From positions 1 through 7,928 of the forward strand of contig CANQQN010000084.1 in NCBI GenBank assembly GCA_947625995.1: a stretch of 7,928 nucleotides of DNA. Reading direction: 5' to 3'. Of the stretch, positions 1 to 5,909 are shown in pieces. This DNA is from an uncultured Lachnospiraceae bacterium. GTDB lineage: Bacteria > Bacillota > Clostridia > Lachnospirales > Lachnospiraceae. Each line of letters starts with the position of its first letter. Within the stretch, counting starts at the first letter, position 1. Under the pieces are notes generated by a model. It made no database searches. It saw nothing but the letters and a program-made list of their open reading frames with translations, and had not been told where the DNA came from. Position numbers and translations under genes: made by a program.

Positions 1-1
1 C

Positions 2-505
2 AAACCCGGCGCTCCCCTTTCCGAGTTATTTCAGGGATTCCGGCTTCAGGGAGAAGGTTTTATGCTGATCCACGGGCTGATCTTCGCGATCGCTACTATG
101 GCGGGCAAGCGTATCGCATCCGGCCTGAATTCTTTTGTAATGACCGGATGGAATCTGGTGCTGGGATCCACCGCCCTCTGTATTCTTGGATCCCTCATGG
201 GTGGGAGGCTCACAGCTTTCACATGGAATCTGAAAGCCTTCGGCATTTTGTGGATTCTCGCCTTTGCCTCCGCTATTCCCTTCGGTATCTGGTACTGGTG
301 TACCCAATACATGCCAGTGAGCAAGCTATCTATGTATAAATTTTTGATCCCGATCTCCGGCAGTGTACTGGCGCTGTTTTTTGGTGAAAAATTTACACCG
401 ACTTTGGGCATCGGACTGGCGCTGGTCTGCGCCGCCATCATCTGGATCTCGTTGGACGGCAAGACCACCGGCCCCAATGAAAAAAATACAGGAAGCTCCC
501 GGTAA
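2..505 (+). CDS. EamA/DMT-family transporter, C-terminal part (5' end outside window)
   Basis: The reading frame is open from the window edge, so the ATG at 62 is probably internal and the gene is cut at its 5' end; 167 codons are visible. The product is very hydrophobic, with about five membrane segments: one around the ATG at 62, then roughly residues 26-46, 58-80, 90-108 and 112-128 counted from that ATG. It ends in a short polar tail rich in Lys, Asn and Ser. The spacing, and the stretch reading QYMPVSKLSMYKFLIPISG followed by a GEKFTP loop, match the second EamA repeat of drug/metabolite transporters (usually about 290-300 residues with ten membrane segments). The substrate cannot be told from sequence; family members export amino acids, metabolites or drugs across the inner membrane. 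The next gene starts 37 bases downstream on the same strand, so the two may be cotranscribed. Confidence 0.82.
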   Translation, partial: KPGAPLSELFQGFRLQGEGFMLIHGLIFAIATMAGKRIASGLNSFVMTGWNLVLGSTALCILGSLMGGRLTAFTWNLKAFGILWILAFASAIPFGIWYWCTQYMPVSKLSMYKFLIPISGSVLALFFGEKFTPTLGIGLALVCAAIIWISLDGKTTGPNEKNTGSSR

Positions 506-542
506 TACGCTTTTATGAAATCTTTATAGAAAGGCTGACAGT

Positions 543-1049
543 ATGATCGCATTACAGATTGAAAACAACAAAGATTTTACCGCAAAACTGCTGCTTGAAA
601 ATGTATTTGATGATTTTTTGTTATCCCAAGGAATCATTGCCACCGGCACAACCGTTACCATTGACGGCCATCTGAACATGGATTTTTATGACAGAGACAC
701 TCTGACGGACGAGACCGGGCAAATACGCGGTTATGCCACATGGGCAGAAATGAAGAAACTGGCCTTTGACCGCATCAAGGGAAAGCGGCTGCCCCTGTCG
801 TTTCGGTTTGTCCTGCTGGCAGATCAGAAAGAAGTAAATAAACTTCTTTCCCGGCAGTCCGGTCAGACAACGGTACTGCAGGAGCAGGTTGTCGGGCTGT
901 TTTTAAACATCCGCTACAGTGACAACCGGATCGTCTGCTCTACGGGCGTATCCTTACATACCTTTTCATTAGACAGATCTTTGGAGCATCTATGGGACAA
1001 CCGCATCTTGGATTTTTTCAAAGAACACCAGATCATATATTCTATTTAA
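543..1049 (+). CDS. Small conserved protein of unknown function (DUF5721-like)
   Basis: A 168-residue soluble protein with no signal peptide, membrane segment or Cys-rich metal site. I believe it belongs to the DUF5721 family found in Lachnospiraceae, but this is recall and not a search result. Visible features are an N-terminal stretch of alternating hydrophobic residues (MIALQIENNKDFTAKLLL), a central basic segment (residues about 76-83, DRIKGKRL) and a C-terminal half predicted to be mostly beta strand (FLNIRYSDNRIVCSTGVSLHTF). The start is supported by AGAAAGG at 528-534, eight bases before the ATG. It lies 37 bases after the transporter gene and is closed by the terminator at 1087-1128, so it is probably the last gene of that transcript. 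No function is known to me, and nothing ties it to the convergent hydrogenase genes. Confidence 0.8.
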   Translation: MIALQIENNKDFTAKLLLENVFDDFLLSQGIIATGTTVTIDGHLNMDFYDRDTLTDETGQIRGYATWAEMKKLAFDRIKGKRLPLSFRFVLLADQKEVNKLLSRQSGQTTVLQEQVVGLFLNIRYSDNRIVCSTGVSLHTFSLDRSLEHLWDNRILDFFKEHQIIYSI

Positions 1050-1086
1050 TGTTTCCTGCCGGAAATCAACATGGATTTCCTATGAG

Positions 1087-1128
1087 AAAAGGCAGCCTCC
1101 GGCTGACTCGGCCGATGGCTGCCTTTTT
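1087..1128. terminator. Bidirectional intrinsic terminator between convergent genes
   Basis: GGCAGCC (1091-1097) pairs with GGCTGCC (1117-1123), and the stem is extended by AAAA (1087-1090) against TTTT (1124-1127). An inner CGGC/GCCG stem (1100-1103 with 1111-1114) caps it. On the + strand the stem is followed by TTTTT, ending the transporter/DUF5721 transcript. On the - strand the A-tract reads as TTTT, ending the hydCBA transcript 19 bases after the hydA stop codon. Apart from this hairpin I see nothing in 1050-1146. Confidence 0.9.
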
Positions 1129-1146
1129 CATTTGAATAAATATCAA

Positions 1147-2892
1147 TTATCCGTTAATCGTCCTCTTTACATAGGTGGTATGCAGTGTCTCATGGGCTTT
1201 GTGGCTGCCCGGCTCACCCAGATACTCTTCGTAGAGCTTCTTGATCGCCGGATTCTCATGAGACTTCCTGATTGCCTTGGCAGCGTCATTCTTGTAAAGA
1301 ACGCTTGCCCTAATACCACGCACGTCCGTAAAGTTACGTACATGTCCGGAAACCTGAGGCTGTCCGCCGCCGTTTACACAACCGCCGGGACATCCCATGA
1401 TCTCGATAAACTGATAATCCGCTTCCCCTGCTTTCACCTTTTCAAGCAGTGTCTTTGCATTGCGGAGACCGGAAGCAACGGCAACCTTCACATCCATGCC
1501 GCCCACCTTGTAGGTAGCTTCCTTGATGCCCTCCGTACCGCGGACCTCAGTAAAATCAAGCTTGGGCAATTCTTCACCCGTCAGCGTCTCAACGGCTGTA
1601 CGAAGCGCAGCCTCCATCACGCCGCCGGTAGCGCCGAAGATCACGCCGGCGCCTGTGGACTCACCCATAGGATCGTCAAAGCCCTCGTCGGGAAGCGCCG
1701 TAAATTCGATACCGCAGCGTTTGATCAGTCTCGCAAGCTCTCTTGTAGTGATGGTGATATCCACATCGGGAACCCCTGCCGCATTCTCATTGTCACGGCC
1801 GATCTCAAACTTCTTTGCGGTACAAGGCATCACACTGACGGAAACGATCTTCTTGGGATCGATGCCCTCTTTCTCCGCGAAGTAAGTCTTTAACATGGCG
1901 CCGAACATCTGCTGGGGAGATTTACAGCTTGAAAGATGCTCCGTCATATCCGGGAAGTAATGCTCGCAGTATTTGATCCATCCGGGAGAACAGGAGGTGA
2001 TCATGGGAAGCACGCCGCCGTTCTGAATACGGTCCACCAGTTCATGGGCTTCTTCCACGATGGTCAGGTCTGCGCCCCAGTCGGTATCAAACACCTTGTC
2101 AAAGCCAAGTCTTCTTAATGCCGCGGCCATCTTGCCTTCCACGTCGGTACCCATGGGATAACCAAACTCTTCCCCAAGGGCTGCTCTCACAGCGGGAGCG
2201 GTCTGTACCACCACATATTTGTCGGGATCAGCGATGGCGTCGATGATCTCATCGGTGTAATCCTTCTCATAGAGAGCGCCTACAGGACATACCGCGATAC
2301 ACTGTCCGCAGGATACGCAGCTGGTCTGGCCAAGGCCCATCTCAAAGGCAGAACCCACGGCAGTATCGAAGCCACGGTTGTTGGCGCCAATGACGCCCAC
2401 GCCCTGTACCTTGTCGCAGACTGCCACGCAGCGGCGGCAAAGGATACATTTGTTGTTGTCACGCACCATGTGAGCCGCGGAAGTATCCAATTCATAATGA
2501 TTTTCAGAACCTTCAAAATAATTCACGTCGTCAACGCCATATTCCTTGCAAAGCTCCTGAAATTCACAGTTACCGCTCCTGACGCACTCCAGACATTTCT
2601 TTTCATGATTGGAAAGCATCAGCTGCAGCGTTCTCTTTCTGGATTTGATCAGCTTCGGCGTGTTGGTAAACACCTCCATGCCTTCGTTGATGGGATACAT
2701 ACAGGCAGCAACCAGATTTCTGGCGCCCTTCACCTCTACCACGCACATACGGCACGCGCCGATTTCATTGATGTCTTTCAGATAGCACAGTGTAGGGATC
2801 TTGATCCCGGCCAGATGTGCCGCTTCAAGGATAGTAGAACCTGCCGGCGCAGAAACATCGAGCCCGTTGATTTTAATATTGATATTTTCCAT
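1147..2892 (-). CDS. hydA: NAD-linked [FeFe] hydrogenase catalytic subunit HydA
   Basis: Catalytic subunit of the trimeric HydABC hydrogenase, which reduces protons to H2 (or the reverse) at the H-cluster in the cytoplasm. In the 581-residue product the domains run as follows. A plant-ferredoxin-type [2Fe-2S] domain has Cys36, 47, 50 and 64. A His96-Cys100-Cys103-Cys109 [4Fe-4S] site follows. Two [4Fe-4S] ferredoxin motifs have Cys149/152/155/159 and Cys192/195/198/202. The H-cluster domain then carries L1 TSCSPGW (299-305), L2 MPCTAKKFE (355-363) and L3 EIMGCPGGCVNGGGQP (497-512). L1 has Ser302 where the usual TSCCP has the second Cys. The protein ends about 70 residues after L3 and lacks the extra C-terminal [2Fe-2S] domain of the Thermotoga maritima enzyme; its length resembles HndD-type subunits. 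An in-frame GTG at 2898 lies only two bases from the AGGAGG at 2901-2906, while the ATG at 2892 has eight-base spacing, so I use the ATG. hydB ends 15 bases upstream. Confidence 0.96.
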   Translation of the reverse strand: MENINIKINGLDVSAPAGSTILEAAHLAGIKIPTLCYLKDINEIGACRMCVVEVKGARNLVAACMYPINEGMEVFTNTPKLIKSRKRTLQLMLSNHEKKCLECVRSGNCEFQELCKEYGVDDVNYFEGSENHYELDTSAAHMVRDNNKCILCRRCVAVCDKVQGVGVIGANNRGFDTAVGSAFEMGLGQTSCVSCGQCIAVCPVGALYEKDYTDEIIDAIADPDKYVVVQTAPAVRAALGEEFGYPMGTDVEGKMAAALRRLGFDKVFDTDWGADLTIVEEAHELVDRIQNGGVLPMITSCSPGWIKYCEHYFPDMTEHLSSCKSPQQMFGAMLKTYFAEKEGIDPKKIVSVSVMPCTAKKFEIGRDNENAAGVPDVDITITTRELARLIKRCGIEFTALPDEGFDDPMGESTGAGVIFGATGGVMEAALRTAVETLTGEELPKLDFTEVRGTEGIKEATYKVGGMDVKVAVASGLRNAKTLLEKVKAGEADYQFIEIMGCPGGCVNGGGQPQVSGHVRNFTDVRGIRASVLYKNDAAKAIRKSHENPAIKKLYEEYLGEPGSHKAHETLHTTYVKRTING

Positions 2893-2900
2893 ATTCACTA

Positions 2901-2906
2901 TCCTCC
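2901..2906 (-). promoter_or_regulatory. Ribosome binding site of hydA (decides the start)
   Basis: AGGAGG on the - strand, inside the 15-base gap after the hydB stop. It sits eight bases from the ATG at 2892 and two bases from an in-frame GTG at 2898, so it favours the ATG. Confidence 0.85.
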
Positions 2907-2907
2907 T

Positions 2908-4836
2908 TTAGTCTTTATAAATGGCGCCGAAGCGACATTTCTCCACACAAGCGCCGCACTTCACGCATTTATCAGAATCGATGGAATGCGGATTCTTAAC
3001 GGTACCTGAAATCGCGCTGTTGGGACATACTCTGGCGCAGGCCGTACAGCCTTTACACTTGTCGGGGTTAATCTTATAGGTAAACAGTTCCTTACATACG
3101 CCTGCGGGACATTTCTTGTCCACGATATGCGCAATGTATTCGTCCTTGAAATAACGCAGGGTGGAAAGCACCGGGTTGGGCGCTGTCTGGCCAAGGGCGC
3201 AGAGGGAGTTGGAGCTTAAGTGCTCCGCCAGTTCCTCCAGACGGTCAAGGTCTTCCATGGTGCCCTGTCCCTTTGTGATCTTGTCAAGGATCTCCAGCAT
3301 ACGTCTCGTACCCACGCGGCAAGGCGTACATTTACCGCAGGACTCGTCTACCGTAAACTCAAGGAAGAATTTGGCGATATCCACCATACAGGTGTCCTCA
3401 TCCATGACGATGAGACCGCCGGAACCCATCATGGAACCGATAGCCATCAAGTTATCATAGTCGATGGGAACGTCAAAATGCTCTGCCGGGATACAGCCGC
3501 CGGAGGGACCGCCGGTCTGTGCAGCCTTGAATTTCTTGCCGTTGGGGATGCCGCCGCCGATCTCTTCTACGATCTCTCGGAGGGTGGTACCCATGGGGAT
3601 CTCCACAAGGCCGATATTCTTTACCTTGCCGCCCAGAGCAAATACCTTGGTACCCTTTGATTTCTCCGTACCCATGGAAGCAAACCATTCGGGGCCGTTC
3701 AAGATGATCTGCGGGATATTCGCATAGGTCTCCACGTTATTTAAGATCGTGGGCTTTGCGAACAGACCTTTCAGTGCAGGGAACGGAGGACGGGGTCTGG
3801 GCTCGCCTCTGTTGCCTTCGATGGACGTCATCAGCGCTGTCTCCTCGCCGCAGACAAATGCGCCGGCGCCAAGTCTCAGTTCGATATCAAAATCAAATCC
3901 GGTGCCGAAAATGTCCTTGCCCAGAAGGCCGTACTCTCTTGCCTGACCGATAGCGATATTCAGACGCTCAACAGCGATAGGATACTCGGCGCGTACATAA
4001 ATGTAACCTTGAGAAGCGCCGATGGCATAGCCTGCGATGGCCATGGCCTCCAGCACCACATGGGGATCGCCCTCAAGTACGGAACGGTCCATGAACGCGC
4101 CGGGGTCGCCCTCGTCGGCGTTACAGCATACATATTTCTGATCCGCGTCGTTTGCCGCCGCAAATTTCCACTTCAGACCTGTAGGGAAGCCGGCGCCGCC
4201 GCGGCCGCGCAGACCGCTGTCAAGCATGGTCTGGATCACCTGCTCAGGAGTCATCTCCGTGAGCACCTTGCCCAGCGCCTCATAGCCTCTTGTGCCTATG
4301 TATTCTTCAATATTTTCAGGATTGATCACGCCGCAGTTGCGCAGCGCAACTCTGTGCTGCTTCTTGTAGAAGTTGGTCTCCTGAAGAGGAAGGATCTCGT
4401 CCTCATGCACGGTCTCCTCATAAAGCAGGTCTTTTACCACATTGCCCTTCACCAGATGCTCTTCCACGATCCGGGGAATATTTTCTTCCTTCATCATGGA
4501 ATAGAACGAACCTTCCGGATATACGATCATGATGGGGCCAAGTGCGCAAAGGCCAAAGCAGCCGGTCCTGATCACACATACCTCATCCTTTAATCCCTGC
4601 TTTTCAATCTCTTCCTCAAGCTTTTCCGCGATCCGCTTGCTGCCTGAAGAAGTACATCCTGTACCTCCGCAGACCAGTACGTGCGCACGGTAAGAGGTAT
4701 CCCATTTTTCGCCGTTTGCCGCCAGATAGCTTGCGGCCGCGCCTGCAATGTCTACCGGCGTTTTATGCTCTACACGGTAGCCCACTTCTCCGCGCATTTT
4801 TTCTCTAATTACTTTTAACTCATCCAGAGATTTCAT
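2908..4836 (-). CDS. hydB: HydB, NAD(H)/FMN-binding subunit of the bifurcating hydrogenase (NuoF-like)
   Basis: A 642-residue flavoprotein that exchanges electrons with NADH and is the site of flavin-based bifurcation in HydABC enzymes. An N-terminal thioredoxin-like [2Fe-2S] domain has Cys56, 61, 93 and 97. The NuoF core has the Gly-rich FMN/NADH loop GRGGAGFPTGLKWKF (211-225), DEGDPGAFMD (241-250) and GAGAFVCGEETAL (323-335), then an SLBB region. The NuoF-type [4Fe-4S] site has Cys500, 503, 506 and 546. Two C-terminal [4Fe-4S] ferredoxin motifs have Cys594/597/600/604 and Cys624/627/630/634. Cys483, His570, Cys576 and Cys581 are candidates for the structural zinc site reported in HydB structures; this assignment is inference. 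The full set of extra Fe-S domains is what bifurcating members have. The start has GGAGGG at 4842-4847, five bases upstream. hydC ends 14 bases upstream, so translation of the two is probably linked. Confidence 0.96.
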   Translation of the reverse strand: MKSLDELKVIREKMRGEVGYRVEHKTPVDIAGAAASYLAANGEKWDTSYRAHVLVCGGTGCTSSGSKRIAEKLEEEIEKQGLKDEVCVIRTGCFGLCALGPIMIVYPEGSFYSMMKEENIPRIVEEHLVKGNVVKDLLYEETVHEDEILPLQETNFYKKQHRVALRNCGVINPENIEEYIGTRGYEALGKVLTEMTPEQVIQTMLDSGLRGRGGAGFPTGLKWKFAAANDADQKYVCCNADEGDPGAFMDRSVLEGDPHVVLEAMAIAGYAIGASQGYIYVRAEYPIAVERLNIAIGQAREYGLLGKDIFGTGFDFDIELRLGAGAFVCGEETALMTSIEGNRGEPRPRPPFPALKGLFAKPTILNNVETYANIPQIILNGPEWFASMGTEKSKGTKVFALGGKVKNIGLVEIPMGTTLREIVEEIGGGIPNGKKFKAAQTGGPSGGCIPAEHFDVPIDYDNLMAIGSMMGSGGLIVMDEDTCMVDIAKFFLEFTVDESCGKCTPCRVGTRRMLEILDKITKGQGTMEDLDRLEELAEHLSSNSLCALGQTAPNPVLSTLRYFKDEYIAHIVDKKCPAGVCKELFTYKINPDKCKGCTACARVCPNSAISGTVKNPHSIDSDKCVKCGACVEKCRFGAIYKD

Positions 4837-4850
4837 ATTTTCCCTCCATT

Positions 4851-5345
4851 CTACTCGTATTTTGCTAAAATATCGTCAATGTCGTCGACGGTCAGACGTC
4901 CGTAAACATCGTCATTTACCATCATAACGGGTGCAAGACCGCATGCGCCTACGCAGCGGCAGGCGTCGAGGGAAAATTTGCCGTCAGGCGTGCATTCTCC
5001 GCCGGAAATGCCAAGCTTCTCCATAAGCTTGTCATAAATATCCCCGGAGCCCTTTACATAGCACGCCGTGCCAAGACAGACAGAAATACGATATTTTCCT
5101 TTGGGGCTCAGACTGAACTGAGAATAAAACGTAGCAACGCCATAGATCTTCTCCATGGGAATGCCCGTCTCATCGGAAATGATCTTCTGCACTTCCTCAG
5201 GCAGGTAGCCGTAAATATCCTGCGCTTTCTGCAGGATCGGCATGAGCGCGCCCTTTTCGTCCTTCAGTTCCTGAATGACCTTCAAAAGCGCTTGTTCTTG
5301 TTCCTTTGTTCCGCTGAAGGGAACGTTAGATTTTCTGTGAAGCAT
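4851..5345 (-). CDS. hydC: HydC, NuoE-like [2Fe-2S] subunit of the bifurcating hydrogenase
   Basis: A 164-residue NuoE-type protein and the first gene of the hydCBA operon, the same order as in Thermotoga maritima. An N-terminal helical region (residues about 13-70, containing the family-typical LMPILQKAQDIYGYLPEEV and GIPMEKIYGVATFYSQF) precedes a thioredoxin-like [2Fe-2S] domain. Its ligands should be Cys90, Cys95, Cys131 and Cys135 (CLGTAC and CVGAC); Cys129 is an additional nearby Cys. The length matches the family (about 155-170). In the complex it passes electrons at the HydB flavin end. The start is clear: AGGAGG on the - strand ends six to seven bases before the ATG. It is preceded by a long non-coding leader with a Rex-type operator near the promoter. 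Confidence 0.95.
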   Translation of the reverse strand: MLHRKSNVPFSGTKEQEQALLKVIQELKDEKGALMPILQKAQDIYGYLPEEVQKIISDETGIPMEKIYGVATFYSQFSLSPKGKYRISVCLGTACYVKGSGDIYDKLMEKLGISGGECTPDGKFSLDACRCVGACGLAPVMMVNDDVYGRLTVDDIDDILAKYE

Positions 5346-5396
5346 TTTTGACCTCCTTTTTATGTAAAATATACCTTTGAAAGTTCTGATATGTCA

Positions 5397-5437
5397 GTGT
5401 GCGGACATTTTTATCCAAAATAAATATCTCTGCACAC
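5397..5437 (-). other. Imperfect hairpin in hydC leader
   Basis: GTGTGC (5397-5402) is complementary to GCACAC (5432-5437), with an AT-rich interior that can pair further (ATTTT with AAAAT). It ends about 50 bases before the hydC start. It has no T-tract, so it is not a terminator. The role is unknown. Confidence 0.4.
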
Positions 5438-5466
5438 CTATTGCCGGTATATTTCCTTTCTTTATC

Positions 5467-5494
5467 CCTATGACGGCAGCCCGTAGCAAATAGG
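5467..5494 (-). other. Two-part stem-loop in hydC leader
   Basis: The outer stem is CCTAT (5467-5471) with ATAGG (5490-5494). The inner stem is ACGG (5473-5476) with CCGT (5481-5484), closing a four-base loop, with an asymmetric internal loop between them. This is a GC-rich island in an AT-rich leader, which suggests an RNA structure. The role is unknown. Confidence 0.4.
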
Positions 5495-5505
5495 CTCACT
5501 GTCAC

Positions 5506-5511
5506 ATTGTA
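5506..5511 (-). promoter_or_regulatory. Possible second hydCBA promoter (extended -10)
   Basis: On the - strand TACAAT is preceded by TGT, giving a TGn extended -10 box. The -35 region at the proper distance is poor (TTTATT-like) and overlaps the inverted repeat at 5531-5544. If active it would shorten the leader to about 150 nt and escape a Rex block at 5595-5612. This is a weak call. Confidence 0.25.
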
Positions 5512-5530
5512 ACATAATCTGCCGAAAAAT

Positions 5531-5544
5531 AAAACACCTGTTTT
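5531..5544. repeat. Short inverted repeat AAAACA-N2-TGTTTT
   Basis: AAAACA and TGTTTT are perfect six-base arms around two bases. On the - strand the repeat is followed by ATTTTT, and it lies where the -35 box of the possible second promoter would be. It could be a second operator or a weak AT-rich hairpin, or chance in AT-rich DNA. Confidence 0.3.
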
Positions 5545-5594
5545 CTGGATTTTCTGCCAGATTCAAGGTTTTCGTCTCTTCTCGTCATATCATA

Positions 5595-5612
5595 TTGTTA
5601 AATTTTTAACTT
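5595..5612. promoter_or_regulatory. Rex-type redox operator upstream of hydCBA
   Basis: TTGTTAAATTTTTAACTT matches the clostridial Rex consensus TTGTTAA-N4-TTAACAA at all but the last two specified positions, and contains the perfect arms GTTAAA/TTTAAC. It lies just downstream of the predicted start site (about +9 to +26), where a bound repressor would block transcription. Rex binds DNA when NAD+ is high and releases it when NADH is high, and hydrogenase genes are known Rex targets in several clostridia. The motif is seen directly; the regulator itself is not in the window. Confidence 0.75.
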
Positions 5613-5626
5613 TATGTATCGTCGTT

Positions 5627-5655
5627 ATTATACACTTTTTTTTCTACTTTTTAAA
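5627..5655 (-). promoter_or_regulatory. Main sigma-A-type promoter of hydCBA
   Basis: On the - strand there is a perfect -10 TATAAT (5627-5632), a 17-base spacer and a partial -35 TTTAAA (5650-5655; four of six match TTGACA). A/T-runs from 5656 to 5700 could act as an UP element. The start site would be near 5620, giving a leader of about 275 nt before hydC. Confidence 0.65.
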
Positions 5656-5717
5656 GTAAAAAAAGACATCTTTCACTACTTTTTTTCAGATATCTTTTCT
5701 TTTGATGAATAAAGAAT

Positions 5718-5743
5718 GCCCCGCAGAAAGCATTCTGCGGGGC
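5718..5743 (-). terminator. Intrinsic terminator after tRNA-Trp
   Basis: An eleven-base perfect stem, GCCCCGCAGAA (5718-5728) with TTCTGCGGGGC (5733-5743), encloses a four-base loop. On the - strand it is followed by the T-rich ATTCTTTATT. It lies six bases past the tRNA 3' end and would stop both tRNA transcripts and any read-through from hydF before the hydCBA promoter. Confidence 0.85.
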
Positions 5744-5748
5744 GCTCA

Positions 5749-5821
5749 CAGGGCCAGAAGGACTCGAACCCTCGACATTTGGTTTTGGAGACCAACGTTC
5801 TACCAACTGAACTATAGCCCT
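5749..5821 (-). tRNA. tRNA-Trp (anticodon CCA)
   Basis: A 73-base tRNA on the - strand. The acceptor stem is AGGGCTA paired with TGGCCCT, with one G-U pair, followed by discriminator G. The D-arm contains AGTTCAGTTGGTAGAAC, the anticodon loop reads CTCCAAA (anticodon CCA, decoding UGG), and the T-arm contains GGTTCGAGTCC. The 3' CCA end is not encoded and must be added after transcription. It has its own promoter and terminator and lies between hydF and hydC. Confidence 0.96.
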
Positions 5822-5844
5822 ACGGGTTTCAAACCCACTTGTTA

Positions 5845-5873
5845 TTTATACCATATGGTATGCCCTTTGTCAA
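5845..5873 (-). promoter_or_regulatory. Strong promoter of tRNA-Trp
   Basis: On the - strand there is a perfect -35 TTGACA (5868-5873), a 17-base spacer and a -10 TATAAA (5845-5850). The box ends 23 bases before the tRNA 5' end, so the precursor has a short leader containing the inverted repeat GGGTTT-G-AAACCC. Confidence 0.85.
5848..5861. repeat. Perfect 14-base palindrome in tRNA-Trp promoter
   Basis: ATACCATATGGTAT is its own reverse complement. It fills the spacer next to the -10 box and overlaps its upstream half, the position of a repressor or activator operator. It may be chance, since a tRNA promoter need not be regulated. Confidence 0.5.
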
Positions 5874-5909
5874 CAAAAAAATCGCGGAGTTTTATTTATA
5901 CTGCTTCAT

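Larger units (their letters stand above)
5346..5620 (-). other. Long structured 5' leader of hydCBA (no gene seen)
   Basis: If transcription starts about seven bases after the TATAAT at 5627-5632, the hydC message has an untranslated leader near 275 nt. I see no open frame with a ribosome binding site here on either strand. Visible structure includes a hairpin at 5467-5494 (CCTAT/ATAGG outer, ACGG/CCGT inner), a long-looped hairpin at 5397-5437 (GTGTGC/GCACAC), and a TCTGG/CCAGA stem near 5543-5560. I could not match it to a riboswitch class that I know. It may hold a second promoter, attenuator or RNA regulator, or be unconstrained spacer. Confidence 0.55.

Noticed and set aside
1132..1893. 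Long open frame on the + strand opposite hydA (and others opposite hydB, hydC and hydF)
   Set aside because: They are antisense to genes with unmistakable motifs, lack ribosome binding sites and encode low-complexity or implausible proteins; they are shadow frames.
2893..2898. GTG start two codons upstream for hydA
   Set aside because: It is only two bases from AGGAGG; the ATG at 2892 has proper spacing.
5346..5700. Known riboswitch or T-box in the hydC leader
   Set aside because: I compared by eye with features of SAM, THF, c-di-GMP and T-box RNAs and saw no matching core motifs.
5874..5909. Terminator just after hydF (AAAACTCCGCGATTTTTTT on the - strand)
   Set aside because: Only four A-T pairs can form before mismatches; too weak to call despite the T-run.
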